The notes: generated by a model not told the origin, from the letters alone. A DNA stretch of 64,000 nucleotides from Haladaptatus litoreus (GCF_900156425.1 NZ_FTNO01000001.1:372001-436000), one strand, 5' to 3'; numbered from the stretch's first letter, positions 25,082 to 33,922 are shown. Program-made: numbers and translations.

Positions 25082-26145
25082 GCGAGTTCGACCCAATCGC
25101 GTTTCTGGAACGCGCAGTGCAGACCCCGTCGCACGAATCGGTCGGAGAAATGCGCGACTTGCTCGTGAAGACGCTCGAATCGGCAGGCGTGGCGGCCTCC
25201 GTGGACGACGCGGGAAACGTTCTCGCGGAGCAAGGTGGTGAAAATGGCGGCCCGCACGTCGTGTTAAATACGCACATCGACACGGTTCCGCCGCACGTCC
25301 CATTTTCCCGCGACGGCGACCGAATTTTGGGTCGCGGTTCCTGCGACGCGAAAGGGCCGCTCGCGGCGTTTCTCGCGGCTTTCCTCGCCGTGGAACCCGA
25401 CCGCGGAAAACTAACTCTCGCAATCACGCCCGACGAGGAAACCGACTCCGCGGGCGCGGCGGCGCTTTCCATCGACGCCGATGCCGTCATCGTCGGCGAA
25501 CCGACCGGACTCGACGTGTGCAACGCCGGGAGAGGACGATTTCAGGGCACGGTGACGCTTCACGGCGAAAACGCTCACGCCGCACATCCCGAGGCGGGTG
25601 TCAATGCTATCGCAGGCCTGTCGCCCGTGCTGGCCGCGCTTTCGACGTTCGACACGCGCGACCCGCATCCGGAACTCGGACTGCCGACGCTCACCCCGAC
25701 GACGATAGAAGGCGGAACTGCGACCAATCAGATTCCCGCCGAATCCTCGTTCGTCATCGACCGACGGAGCGTTCCCCCGGAAGGTGCGGATGAGTTTCGA
25801 GCGTTGCTCGAAACTCATCTGCGAAATTCTGCGCCTGAGGGAATCGAGGTTGACGTTTCGCTCGCGGAGCGAGACACGCCGTTTCTGGAAGCGTTCTCTA
25901 CGCCCGCGGATTCCGACCTCGTGGAAACACTACGGAAAGCGAGCGGTGGCGAGGTGCGGCCGTTCGGTGCGGCGACGGAGGCATCCTATTTTGCACAGAT
26001 TGCACCAACAGTCGTGTTCGGGCCGGGCGTCCTCTCGGACGGCGAGGGTGCAGTCGCACACGGCCCGCGAGAGTACGTGAACGAAAACGAGGTGACGGCG
26101 GCGGAAGACGCCGTCACTGAGACGTTACGTCGATTCCTCGATTAG
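25078..26145 (+). CDS. dapE: succinyl-diaminopimelate desuccinylase (M20 family)
   Basis: Predicted 355-residue di-zinc hydrolase that removes succinate from N-succinyl-LL-diaminopimelate. Metal ligands are visible in LNTHIDTVPP near 63, GSCDAKG near 87 and PDEETDS near 120, with a dimerisation domain in the middle. Its place right after dapF supports DapE over the general M20 label (ArgE/DapE/LysK share the fold). It ends the operon and its 3' end overlaps the convergent membrane-protein gene by 32 bases. The N-succinyl aminotransferase is not encoded here. Confidence 0.88.
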   Translation: MSEFDPIAFLERAVQTPSHESVGEMRDLLVKTLESAGVAASVDDAGNVLAEQGGENGGPHVVLNTHIDTVPPHVPFSRDGDRILGRGSCDAKGPLAAFLAAFLAVEPDRGKLTLAITPDEETDSAGAAALSIDADAVIVGEPTGLDVCNAGRGRFQGTVTLHGENAHAAHPEAGVNAIAGLSPVLAALSTFDTRDPHPELGLPTLTPTTIEGGTATNQIPAESSFVIDRRSVPPEGADEFRALLETHLRNSAPEGIEVDVSLAERDTPFLEAFSTPADSDLVETLRKASGGEVRPFGAATEASYFAQIAPTVVFGPGVLSDGEGAVAHGPREYVNENEVTAAEDAVTETLRRFLD

Positions 26146-26479
26146 TATTCGTCATGTACACGACGAGGAAGCCGCCCAGTGCGCTCAGTCCGGCCGTGTA
26201 GACGAGCGACAGCACGCCAAACAGTAGGAGGAACACCACGAATCCGCCGGGTGCGCTTCCGAGGAAGAGGATGCTCATGACGAAGAATCCGAACAGTGCC
26301 ATCGGAATCGTCGCGATGACGCCGGAAATCGCCCCGATTCTGACGCTGGAATCGGCGTCCGCCTCGCTTAGATAGGCCGCGGCGGCCCCGCCGAGAATCG
26401 GCGAAAACGGAATGAAGGAAGTGACGAGGGTTACGACTGCGCCGATGAGCGCGTTGACCATCGTATTATCATTTTCCAT
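26114..26479 (-). CDS. DUF5518 family membrane protein
   Basis: Predicted 121-residue protein with three or four hydrophobic segments, starting MENDNTMVNALIGAVVTLVT and containing PILGGAAAAYLSE, typical of the haloarchaeal DUF5518 group. Function unknown. An in-frame start six codons later at 26461 is also possible. Its 3' end overlaps the end of dapE by 32 bases on the opposite strand. It is downstream of, and on the same strand as, the PQQ-repeat lipoprotein gene. Confidence 0.72.
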   Translation of the reverse strand: MENDNTMVNALIGAVVTLVTSFIPFSPILGGAAAAYLSEADADSSVRIGAISGVIATIPMALFGFFVMSILFLGSAPGGFVVFLLLFGVLSLVYTAGLSALGGFLVVYMTNTNRGIDVTSQ

Positions 26480-26601
26480 ACATTGTCTGTTGGGTGGCAG
26501 GGGAGATAAATACCGATGAAAGTGACTGATTGGAATCAGGTCCCCTCCCTGGCGGTTGCAATCGCCAGTGGCCAATTCACGAATTGAGTTGAACGGGTTG
26601 A

Positions 26602-27879
26602 TTACTCGAAGGCGTGCAAAATTCCGTCGTATGATGTGACGTACAGCGTGGACTCGGCAACGGCCAGATGTGTTGTCGGGGCGTCCAGCATGTGATTCCA
26701 CAGCGTTTCGCCCGTCTTTGCATCCAGCGCGAGGAGTCTACTTTCTCTCCCGATTTCCTCGTGAAGGGGCACGTACAGCACCTTATCAGCGAGTACCGGC
26801 TGAATATGCCAACTGCCGAATCCATCCACGGTTCTCTGCCAGCGAACTTCTCCGTCCTCGGCGTCGTGGGCGGTGATTTTCGCGTCGAACCGACCACGGA
26901 CGTATCCGGCCTCCCGAACCTTCTCGACGAAGACGCCCGTTTTCTCGAAGACGACACCATCGCCGACCACCGGCGTCGTGGAGATAGTTCCAGCAGGCCG
27001 CGACCAAGCCACCTTCCCGCCCGAAGTGAGTGCGAACAGTCGCGGTTGCTTTGGATTCACATCCGGGTGCCATTCCCCGGACATGGCGGCGTACACGTAC
27101 CGCGAACCGACTGCTGGCGGCGTTCTAATGATTCCATCCGGGTCGTGTGTCCACTGTTTTTTCGGCGGATGGCTCAAGACGGATGCAAGCGGGTCTTGCT
27201 TGCGGCTCCGGGCGATACAACCGTCCCAACCCGTTGGGATGTAGACTGCATCCGCGACGGAGGGTTGCGTGGGATACGGCTGAACCGTTTTCGTCTCCCA
27301 CTGTCGGTTTCCGTTCTGTCTGTCGAGCGCGACCAGTTTTGGGTCACTCGGCGCGTACACGGTCGAACCGCCGATTGTCGGCGCAAGACCGCGTCTGCTT
27401 CCCGTTTTCTGTTTCCATTTCCGATTTCCGTCCGTATCGAACGCCGAAATTGAACTCGTCTCGGACGATTTGTCCCACGTTGCGACGAACAGGGTTTCGT
27501 CGGCGAATCCGGTACCGTAGTAGGCATCTTCACCCACCGACTCCCAAACGACGGAGCCGTCGCTGAGGTCGTGGGCCGAAAACGTTTCGCCGCCCACGTA
27601 CACACGGTCGCCAATGATGGCGGGAGATGGCGTTAGCGCGTAGCCTCTAAACTCCTCTCGGAGGTCGTGGGTGCGAACCCGCCAGCGTTCCGTAGGTGAC
27701 GATTTCGGCCCCGACGCATGGGAATTGTACCCCGTGTTCTTCGAATCGTGCGCAAACAGTGGCCAGTCGGCGCTGTCGCTCTGGGTCGAAAGCGACTGAC
27801 TGCCGAGCGAGGCACATCCGGTGAACGCCGTCGCACCGCAGACGGCGAGAAACGCGCGCCGACTTGATTCCGTCATCAC
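26602..27879 (-). CDS. Tat-exported lipoprotein with PQQ-like beta-propeller
   Basis: Predicted 425-residue exported protein. SSRRAFLAVCG is a twin-arginine signal and FTGC at residues 19-22 is a lipobox, so it should be lipid-anchored outside the membrane. The rest is built of PQQ-type propeller blades, each with an A-D-G-W-like repeat (DLSDGSVVWES, DRQNGNRQWETK, DAEDGEVRWQRT, DAKTGETLWNH). No PQQ ligands can be assigned, and many such proteins are scaffold or binding proteins without PQQ. Its start overlaps the stop of the zinc-ribbon gene upstream by four bases. Confidence 0.85.
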   Translation of the reverse strand: MMTESSRRAFLAVCGATAFTGCASLGSQSLSTQSDSADWPLFAHDSKNTGYNSHASGPKSSPTERWRVRTHDLREEFRGYALTPSPAIIGDRVYVGGETFSAHDLSDGSVVWESVGEDAYYGTGFADETLFVATWDKSSETSSISAFDTDGNRKWKQKTGSRRGLAPTIGGSTVYAPSDPKLVALDRQNGNRQWETKTVQPYPTQPSVADAVYIPTGWDGCIARSRKQDPLASVLSHPPKKQWTHDPDGIIRTPPAVGSRYVYAAMSGEWHPDVNPKQPRLFALTSGGKVAWSRPAGTISTTPVVGDGVVFEKTGVFVEKVREAGYVRGRFDAKITAHDAEDGEVRWQRTVDGFGSWHIQPVLADKVLYVPLHEEIGRESRLLALDAKTGETLWNHMLDAPTTHLAVAESTLYVTSYDGILHAFE

Positions 27880-28088
27880 CCGAAGAACACGTCAACGACG
27901 TCGCTTCCGCGATCTCGAACGTTCTTGTACAGTTCGGAGTAGCCGCAGTTTTCGCAGGAAACGACGCTGAACTTTTTCGTCTGAATGTCGAACATCTTGC
28001 TTAATCCGCCACCTGTCGTCGAAATCGAGTCCGTGGAGGCGTCTGTGTGGCCGCATTTCGGGCATCCGGAGGAGTCATCAGGGTTCAT
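27876..28088 (-). CDS. small zinc-ribbon protein
   Basis: Predicted 70-residue protein with CPKC near residue 9 and CENC near residue 45, a four-cysteine zinc ribbon, separated by KMFDIQTKKFSVVSC. This pattern is found in a widespread family of tiny predicted nucleic-acid-binding proteins (COG3478 type). It overlaps the lipoprotein gene start (ATGA), an odd pairing of a cytosolic and an exported protein. Confidence 0.8.
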   Translation of the reverse strand: MNPDDSSGCPKCGHTDASTDSISTTGGGLSKMFDIQTKKFSVVSCENCGYSELYKNVRDRGSDVVDVFFG

Positions 28089-28144
28089 GATGTGGCCCTG
28101 TGTGACGCAGTGGTAAATACTTCGTGTTCGACATGTGGGCGAGA

Positions 28145-28151
28145 TTTATTA
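28145..28151 (+). promoter_or_regulatory. promoter box of membrane protein gene
   Basis: TTTATTA, 30 bases before the ATG at 28175. Confidence 0.5.
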
Positions 28152-28174
28152 CGGCTCGCTTCGAACTGGGCGAT

Positions 28175-28534
28175 ATGAGTTCCTCCTACTCACGCAAACA
28201 GTCCGCCCCGCTCGGCATCAAAATTCTCGCTATCCTCGCCGCTATTTTTGCGGTTTTCGGCATCCTCGGCGGTTTCGGGACGATGGCCAGTTCGCCATTC
28301 GGAATCATCTTCGGTCCGTTTAGTATTCTCCTTTCGGTCGCACAACTCGTGGTTGCGTGGGGACTCTTGACGCTGAAACCGTGGGCGTGGACGCTGACGC
28401 TGATAGTGTTCGGCATTGACCTGCTGGTCGCCTGTCTCAACCTGCTCCTCGGAAACTTCGGAGCCATCTTCGGAATTGTGGTCAGCGGCCTCCTACTGGC
28501 CTACGTCTACAGCAAGCGCGACTACTACCGCTGA
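28175..28534 (+). CDS. small integral membrane protein
   Basis: Predicted 119-residue protein with four hydrophobic segments and a basic end (YSKRDYYR). The pattern resembles DUF2127-type predicted membrane proteins (LLTLKPWAWTLTLIVFGIDLL) but the match is weak. I chose ATG 28175 (MSSSYSRK) because it lies 30 bases after a TTTATTA box; the in-frame upstream ATG at 28124 would be ahead of the promoter. No functional clue from the neighbours. Confidence 0.72.
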   Translation: MSSSYSRKQSAPLGIKILAILAAIFAVFGILGGFGTMASSPFGIIFGPFSILLSVAQLVVAWGLLTLKPWAWTLTLIVFGIDLLVACLNLLLGNFGAIFGIVVSGLLLAYVYSKRDYYR

Positions 28535-28547
28535 AAATCTCGAATTT

Positions 28548-29195
28548 TCACGAACTCGATTGTTCGGCCCGTTCTTTGACTCCTAAGAGCATCTTTCGCT
28601 CCATCACGAAATGTGCCGGTTCCCAGAACAGGTGGTCAACCACCGCGCCGCCGAGGGTTCGCTCGCCGGAGCGCATTCGAACGACGAACCGCGTCGTCGT
28701 CTCGTCAACAGGATGGAGGACGAACGCCCACGTCCATCGCGGCGGGGTGGTCGGCGGACACAGCACGATTGCCCGACCGGGGTCGAGAACCGCGACTTCG
28801 GGGACTGAATTGGGGGACTGTACCGCGTACTCCTCCGGGGCGAGTCGAACGGTATCCCCGACTTCGAGGGTCTGCTGTTCGGGCAAAATCCGGTCAGCGT
28901 TGTGGATGTCCGCTCCGACGAGGTTCTCCAACCAGTCGTAGCTGTAGAACCCGCCGCGTCCCTGTCCGAGTTGCACCAGCCACGGCCACACGTCCTCGAC
29001 CGACGCGCCGATGGTGATGGCGTGGGTCGCCTCCACTCGGGGCGAGCGAATGATTCCGTCACCCGGAAGTGGCCCTTCCGCTTCTTCGTCGGTCGCTCCC
29101 CAGCGGAGGTGCCACGGACGGACGAGGAACCAGTACGCGAGCGCGGCGGGTGCCGCGCTCGCCGCAAGAATTCGGCGACGGATTCGCTTCGGCAT
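28548..29195 (-). CDS. SRPBCC (START-like) family protein with N-terminal anchor
   Basis: Predicted 215-residue protein. A basic start and a hydrophobic segment (about 8-24) could anchor it, followed by a START-like lipid or hydrophobic-ligand fold (THAITIGASVEDVWPWLVQLGQGRGGFYSYDWLENL). This pattern is common in haloarchaeal and actinobacterial SRPBCC proteins of unknown ligand. The ATG at 29195 (MPKRIRRR) is preferred to one six codons upstream. It lies downstream of purB on the same strand, 44 bases away. Confidence 0.78.
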   Translation of the reverse strand: MPKRIRRRILAASAAPAALAYWFLVRPWHLRWGATDEEAEGPLPGDGIIRSPRVEATHAITIGASVEDVWPWLVQLGQGRGGFYSYDWLENLVGADIHNADRILPEQQTLEVGDTVRLAPEEYAVQSPNSVPEVAVLDPGRAIVLCPPTTPPRWTWAFVLHPVDETTTRFVVRMRSGERTLGGAVVDHLFWEPAHFVMERKMLLGVKERAEQSSS

Positions 29196-29239
29196 AGAAA
29201 CCGAACACGCCACGAAACGACTTAACGATAGGTGCAGGC

Positions 29240-30619
29240 TCAGTCGAGGTCGTCAACGAGTTCGTCGGCGATTCCTGTGTAGCCTGCTGGCGTCAGGGCG
29301 TGCAGTTCCTTTCGCACATCTTCGTTCACGTCTAACTCGTCGAACAAATCACGGAAATCGGCCAACGTGACGCGTTTTCCGCGGGTCAGGGCTTTGACGC
29401 GCTCGTAGGCGTCCTCGTGGCCCTCCCGGCGCAGAATCGTCTGGACTGCCTCGCCGATAATTTCCGGCGTCGATTCGAGTTCTTCGCGCATGACCTCCTC
29501 GTTGGGGACGACCTTGTCGAGGCCGTCCTGCGCCTTCGTGTAACCGAGGAGGCAGTAGGCAAACGAGGCCCCGATGTTTCGCTTGACGGTCGAATCCGAG
29601 AGGTCACGCTGGAGGCGCGAGGTGGTGATGTAGTCGCCCAAGAAGGTCAAATCGGAGTTGGCCTTCGAGAGGTTGCCTTCGCTGTTTTCGAAGTCGATTG
29701 GGTTCACCTTGTGCGGCATGGTCGAACTGCCGGTTTCGCCCTCGGTTGCGACCTGTCCCAGATATCGGTCGCTGACGTAGAGCCACGCGTCGCGGTCTAA
29801 ATCGAGCAGGACGTTGTTCGCCCCGCGGAGCGCGTCGAACAGTTCCGCGAGGTCGTCGCAGGGGTTGACCTGCGTGGCGAGTGCGGTGTGTTCGAGTCCG
29901 AGGTTCCCCACGAACTCACGGGAAAACTCGCGCCACTCCACGTCGGGATAGGCGGAAACGTGGGCGGCGTAGGTGCCACTGGCCCCCGCGAGTTTGCCCG
30001 AAATCGAGTCGGTCGCACCCTCGATTCGTCCCATCGCTCGACCGAGGCGGGCCGCGTAGACGGCCATCTCCTTGCCGAACGTGGTCGGAGTCGCGGGTTG
30101 ACCGTGAGTTCGAGCGAGCATCGGGACGTCCCGATGCTCGCGGGCCATCTCCGAGAGTTCGTCGCGGACGGTGGCGAGTTCCGGGAGGAGAATGTCCTCG
30201 ACTGCGGGTTTGACCAGCAAGCGGTGGGCGAGGTTGTTCACGTCCTCGCTGGTCAGGGCGAAGTGAATCCACGAGGAGAGGCCCGACAAGTCGTCGGGAA
30301 GTGAGTGACGAACGAAATACTCGACCGCCTTCACGTCGTGTCTGGTCGCGGAGTATCCGGCGTATCCCTCGGTTTCGAGGGCTTTGACGATTCCTGCGTC
30401 TTCCTCATCGAAGTCCTCGTACAGGCCGCGGAGGAAATCGCGGTCGTCGGCCGCGATTTCGAACGGCGTCGCCTCTAAGTCGGCCAGCGCGATGAGATAC
30501 TCGACTTCGACTTGCACACGGGCGCGCATGAGCGCGGCCTCGCTCGCGTACTCGCGGAGCGGTGCGGTTCGACCGGCGTATCGCCCGTCCAACGGCGAAA
30601 CGGCGTACAGGGAATCCAT
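29240..30619 (-). CDS. purB: adenylosuccinate lyase
   Basis: Predicted 459-residue PurB, which releases fumarate in two steps of purine synthesis (SAICAR to AICAR, adenylosuccinate to AMP). Visible are SPLDGRYA near the N-terminus, the catalytic-histidine segment MLARTHGQPATPTTFGKE near residue 168, and the superfamily signature GSSTMPHKVNP near 295. ATG 30619 matches the conserved N-terminus; longer in-frame starts run through the promoter. A perfect 28-base palindrome at 30114-30141 encodes REHRDVPMLA just before the RTHGQ motif. Divergent from the purN-purH fusion. Confidence 0.94.
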   Translation of the reverse strand: MDSLYAVSPLDGRYAGRTAPLREYASEAALMRARVQVEVEYLIALADLEATPFEIAADDRDFLRGLYEDFDEEDAGIVKALETEGYAGYSATRHDVKAVEYFVRHSLPDDLSGLSSWIHFALTSEDVNNLAHRLLVKPAVEDILLPELATVRDELSEMAREHRDVPMLARTHGQPATPTTFGKEMAVYAARLGRAMGRIEGATDSISGKLAGASGTYAAHVSAYPDVEWREFSREFVGNLGLEHTALATQVNPCDDLAELFDALRGANNVLLDLDRDAWLYVSDRYLGQVATEGETGSSTMPHKVNPIDFENSEGNLSKANSDLTFLGDYITTSRLQRDLSDSTVKRNIGASFAYCLLGYTKAQDGLDKVVPNEEVMREELESTPEIIGEAVQTILRREGHEDAYERVKALTRGKRVTLADFRDLFDELDVNEDVRKELHALTPAGYTGIADELVDDLD

Positions 30620-30786
30620 ACCTGTGCCTGCCGGGGCGTTCGGCAAAAGCGTGTCGGTACGGTGGCACACAGATGTGCATACAACGAGGGGTAATCGCAT
30701 TTTTCGCACCGAAAATATCCACAAACTCGCATACATTTCGGCAATAGACCGCAACTACTTTGCCCACACCGGTCGGTCTTCCCACC

Positions 30787-32403
30787 ATGACACAGATTGC
30801 GGGTATGGCCGGGAACCGTGGTCGAAACCTGCTGCACATCGCCGACCTCGCACCGGGTGGGGCGGAACTGGCGGTCGTGCTGACCGACAGCGCGGACGCG
30901 CCGGTTTTGGAAGCAGCCGAGAAACGCGGTATCCCGACAGAGGTCGTCGAACTGGACGAGGGCGAATCCCGCGAAGCACACGAGAAGAGAGTGCTCGACG
31001 CACTGACCGACTACGAGTTCGACCTCGTCTGTCTCGACGGCTACATGCGAATCCTGACCGGGGAGTTTTTAGACGAAACCCCGACGACGCTCAACGTCCA
31101 TCCATCCTTGCTTCCCTCCTTCCCCGGCATGGACGCGTGGGGAGACGCCCTCGACGCGGGCGTGAGCCTCACCGGATGCACGGTTCACGTCGTCACCGAG
31201 GCGGCCGACGAGGAGGGCAAAGTAGACCCGAAAAGGGTCGATAGCGGCCCAATCGTCACGCAGGAACCGATTCCGGTTTATGAGGGAGATACGAAGGAAT
31301 CACTGAAAGAGCGCGTCCTCTATCAGGGCGAGTTCAAAGCCTACCCCCGCGCAGTGCGCTGGTTCGCCGAAGGAAATGCGGAAGTCGATTTTGCTGCCAA
31401 CACGGTTCACGTCGAAGGCGACGAGGACGACGCGCTTCCAGCTCGGAAAGTGGACACCGCAGACCGCGCCGCCGACTTGCGATACGGAGAAAATCCGCAT
31501 CAGGACGCCGCGCTGTACGCCGACACGACCTGCGAGGAGGCCAGCGTCGTTCACGCAGACCAGTTGAACGAGGGCGCGAAGGCGCTTTCGTACAACAACT
31601 ACAACGACGCCGACGGCGCGCTGAACCTCGTAAAGGAGTTCGACCGCCCCGCCTGTGCGGTCATCAAACACACCAATCCCGCAGGCTGTGCAACCGCCGA
31701 CTCGCTCGCAGAGGCCTACGACCGCGCGCTCCGAACCGACGCGAAGAGCGCCTTCGGCGGCATCGTCGCCCTCAATCGAGAGTGTGACGACGAAACGGCG
31801 ACACAAATCGTGGACTCGTTCAAGGAAGTCGTCGTCGCACCGGGCTACACCGACGACGCGTTGGAAACGCTCTGCGAGAAAAAGAACTTGCGAGTCCTCG
31901 AAGTCGGCGACCTCGGAACTATCTCCGAAACCCACACCGAAAAAGACCTCGTCGGTGGCCGACTCGTGCAGGAGCGAGACATGCAGAACCCAACTCGGGA
32001 CGACCTCGAAATCGTCACCGACCGCGAACCCACGGACGAACAACTCGACTCCATGCTCTTTGCGTGGCAGACCATCAAGCACGTCAAATCCAACGCTATT
32101 CTGTTCGCCGAGGGCACGGAAACCGTCGGCGTCGGTGCAGGACAAGTCAGCCGCGTGGATGCAGTCGAAATCGCGAAGATGAAAGCCGAGCGCGATGCGG
32201 AGGGCAAGGACGCCGAGGGTGCCGTGATGGCGAGTGATGCATTCTTCCCGTTCCCGGACGCTATCGAGGAGGCCGCGGAGGCCGGAATTGAGGCCGTCAT
32301 CCAACCCGGCGGCTCGGTCAACGACGACGACGTAATCGAGGCCGCTAACGAACACGGTATGGCGATGGTGTTCACGGGGAGTCGGTGTTTCAGGCACGAT
32401 TGA
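30787..32403 (+). CDS. purNH: fused GAR formyltransferase / AICAR formyltransferase (PurN-PurH)
   Basis: Predicted 538-residue fusion. Residues about 1-195 are a PurN-type formyltransferase (NVHPSLLPSFPGMDAW, then DSGPIVTQEPIPV). Residues about 215-538 are the AICAR formyltransferase domain of PurH (RYGENPHQDAALY, SYNNYNDADGALN, KHTNPAGCA). The MGS-like IMP cyclohydrolase domain that forms the N-terminal part of bacterial PurH is absent; archaea commonly use the unrelated PurO instead. One protein would thus carry both formyl transfers of purine synthesis. Such fusions are known in haloarchaea. Start ATG 30787; the gene ends within an inverted repeat. Confidence 0.92.
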   Translation: MTQIAGMAGNRGRNLLHIADLAPGGAELAVVLTDSADAPVLEAAEKRGIPTEVVELDEGESREAHEKRVLDALTDYEFDLVCLDGYMRILTGEFLDETPTTLNVHPSLLPSFPGMDAWGDALDAGVSLTGCTVHVVTEAADEEGKVDPKRVDSGPIVTQEPIPVYEGDTKESLKERVLYQGEFKAYPRAVRWFAEGNAEVDFAANTVHVEGDEDDALPARKVDTADRAADLRYGENPHQDAALYADTTCEEASVVHADQLNEGAKALSYNNYNDADGALNLVKEFDRPACAVIKHTNPAGCATADSLAEAYDRALRTDAKSAFGGIVALNRECDDETATQIVDSFKEVVVAPGYTDDALETLCEKKNLRVLEVGDLGTISETHTEKDLVGGRLVQERDMQNPTRDDLEIVTDREPTDEQLDSMLFAWQTIKHVKSNAILFAEGTETVGVGAGQVSRVDAVEIAKMKAERDAEGKDAEGAVMASDAFFPFPDAIEEAAEAGIEAVIQPGGSVNDDDVIEAANEHGMAMVFTGSRCFRHD

Positions 32404-32425
32404 ACGGAGTGAAATTGTGCCTGAA
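32389..32425 (+). terminator. inverted repeat spanning the purNH stop codon
   Basis: Arms TTCAGGCACGATT (32389-32401) and AATTGTGCCTGAA (32413-32425) pair along 13 bases with one G-T pair and an 11-base loop. The left arm encodes the last residues of PurNH, and the stop codon lies at its inner edge. Probably a 3'-end structure of the transcript. The 160 bases that follow contain no gene. Confidence 0.5.
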
Positions 32426-32587
32426 TCCAGCGAGTCGCAGCGCCCGGGGGGCGACCGTCTCGCCCGGTTTTAGACAGGACTGAACGCTAGTGAGGAAGTC
32501 GTGGAACGTCGAAGACTCGCTTCGCTCGCCTTCTCGTGTCAGTACCGAATCGGAACCCAAAAACTCGAAACCAGCTAACGGAACGTT

Positions 32588-32920
32588 TCAGCTGTCGAGA
32601 CCGTCGTTCGGGAAACACTCCCCGAGGTCGTGAATCATGTCGATAGTTTCGGCCTTCGTCTCGTCGTCCAAGTCGTCCAGCGTTTTGATTTCGTCTAACG
32701 CGTCCTGAAGTAGTGGAAGACTCAGTCGCTGGTCTAAGTGGGCGACAGGAAGATAGAGGTCCTCGAACGACTCCGGCGGAATTTCGGACGTCGAGAGGAG
32801 GAAGTAGTCGTCAATGTCCGCCATGTCGTCCATCGGGAAATCTCCCTCGCTATAGGGCGTGTCTGGCGATTCCTTCGTCGCACCGCGAATCGAGGGAACG
32901 TGTAGCGTGTACTCCGGCAT
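32588..32920 (-). CDS. uncharacterised acidic protein
   Basis: Predicted 110-residue very acidic protein beginning MPEYTLHVPSIRGATKES. The middle has SEIPPESFEDLYLPVAHLDQRL and the C-terminal half is helical (LQDALDEIKTLDDLDDETKAETIDMIHDLGE). No family is recognised. ATG 32920 was chosen because upstream in-frame sequence to 33352 runs antisense into the hydrolase gene. It lies 91 bases downstream of the alpha/beta hydrolase on the same strand. Confidence 0.62.
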   Translation of the reverse strand: MPEYTLHVPSIRGATKESPDTPYSEGDFPMDDMADIDDYFLLSTSEIPPESFEDLYLPVAHLDQRLSLPLLQDALDEIKTLDDLDDETKAETIDMIHDLGECFPNDGLDS

Positions 32921-33011
32921 TACGTTCCAATCGTCGGCCGAAGTGTGGTTAATCTTTGTTGCCGATTGAAAGGAATGAGCAGTTCGACACAACGGATTTT
33001 CGTCCTCTCCT

Positions 33012-33827
33012 CTACAATCCATCCACGAACTCCCCAACTGCGCGATTGAACTCGTCCGGTTGCTCCAACGTGGGAACGTGGCCGCTCTCTTCGAACAGTT
33101 CGAACTCAGTGTTCGGAATGCGGCCTGCCACGTCCTCCACGGCGGCGACGGTTCGCCATTTCTCGTCTGCGCCAGCGCAGACGAGGGTGGGTACGTCGAT
33201 GTCAGGAAGGACGTTTCGGTAGTCGCGCATCGCGTAATCGAACAGAATCGCGCTCTTGACCGGCGGGGGTGAGCGCGAAACTTCGTCGAAAACCAACCGC
33301 CGAACGTCTTCCGACGGCGGTTTCTTGAACGTCTGCTGGATGAGGCCATCAACGAGGGCCAAGTGGTTGGTTTGCACCAGTTCGAGCGTCTCGGTCAGTC
33401 TGTCGAGGTCGGTGTTTCCGTGTTCGAAATCGTCCCACTGGAACGGCGAGGCGGACATGTCCACGACGACGAGGCCGCGAATCCCATCCGTCCCGAACTG
33501 GTCGATATACTCCCACGCAACCAGCGCGCCCATCGACCAGCCGACGAGAACCACGTCATCCAGTTCTCGCTGGTCGAGGAACGCCCGCAAATCGCGGGCG
33601 TACTGCGGAACCGTGTGTCCCGTCTCCGTCTTCTCCGACCGACCGTGGCCCCGGTAGTCGAGCGCAATCGTCTGGAAGTCGTCTGAAAGGTTGGCCATCT
33701 GTGGCACGAAAAATCGAATCCCGGTCGTGACCCCCGGAAGCAAGACGATTGTCGTTCCCTCCCCCTGTTCTTCGAAATAGAGCGTTGCTCCGTTGCACTG
33801 TTCGTCGGGCATCGGAACCTCACTCAA
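33012..33827 (-). CDS. alpha/beta hydrolase
   Basis: Predicted 271-residue alpha/beta-fold hydrolase. The nucleophile elbow is GWSMG near residue 95, the oxyanion region is LLPGVTTG near 29, and the catalytic acid and histidine are probably in LVCAGADEKW and ESGHVPTLEQP. The family covers esterases, haloperoxidase-like enzymes and dehalogenases, so the substrate is open. Another start at 33812 (MPDEQCNG) would shorten it by five residues. Confidence 0.85.
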   Translation of the reverse strand: MSEVPMPDEQCNGATLYFEEQGEGTTIVLLPGVTTGIRFFVPQMANLSDDFQTIALDYRGHGRSEKTETGHTVPQYARDLRAFLDQRELDDVVLVGWSMGALVAWEYIDQFGTDGIRGLVVVDMSASPFQWDDFEHGNTDLDRLTETLELVQTNHLALVDGLIQQTFKKPPSEDVRRLVFDEVSRSPPPVKSAILFDYAMRDYRNVLPDIDVPTLVCAGADEKWRTVAAVEDVAGRIPNTEFELFEESGHVPTLEQPDEFNRAVGEFVDGL

Positions 33828-33890
33828 CTCGCACGGGCAAAGCTATCGCGGCCAAGTAACTTTGCGTGGAATCGGTCACACAGAGAATGG

Positions 33891-33897
33891 CTTAAAG
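33891..33897 (+). promoter_or_regulatory. promoter box of SHOCT membrane protein gene
   Basis: CTTAAAG, 32 bases before the ATG at 33923. Confidence 0.5.
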
Positions 33898-33922
33898 TAC
33901 GACCCCGACCAACATCCGGACG

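Noticed and set aside
26091..26119. Nine-base inverted repeat near the end of dapE
   Set aside because: Arms of nine bases with an eight-base loop are expected by chance a few times in this GC-rich window.
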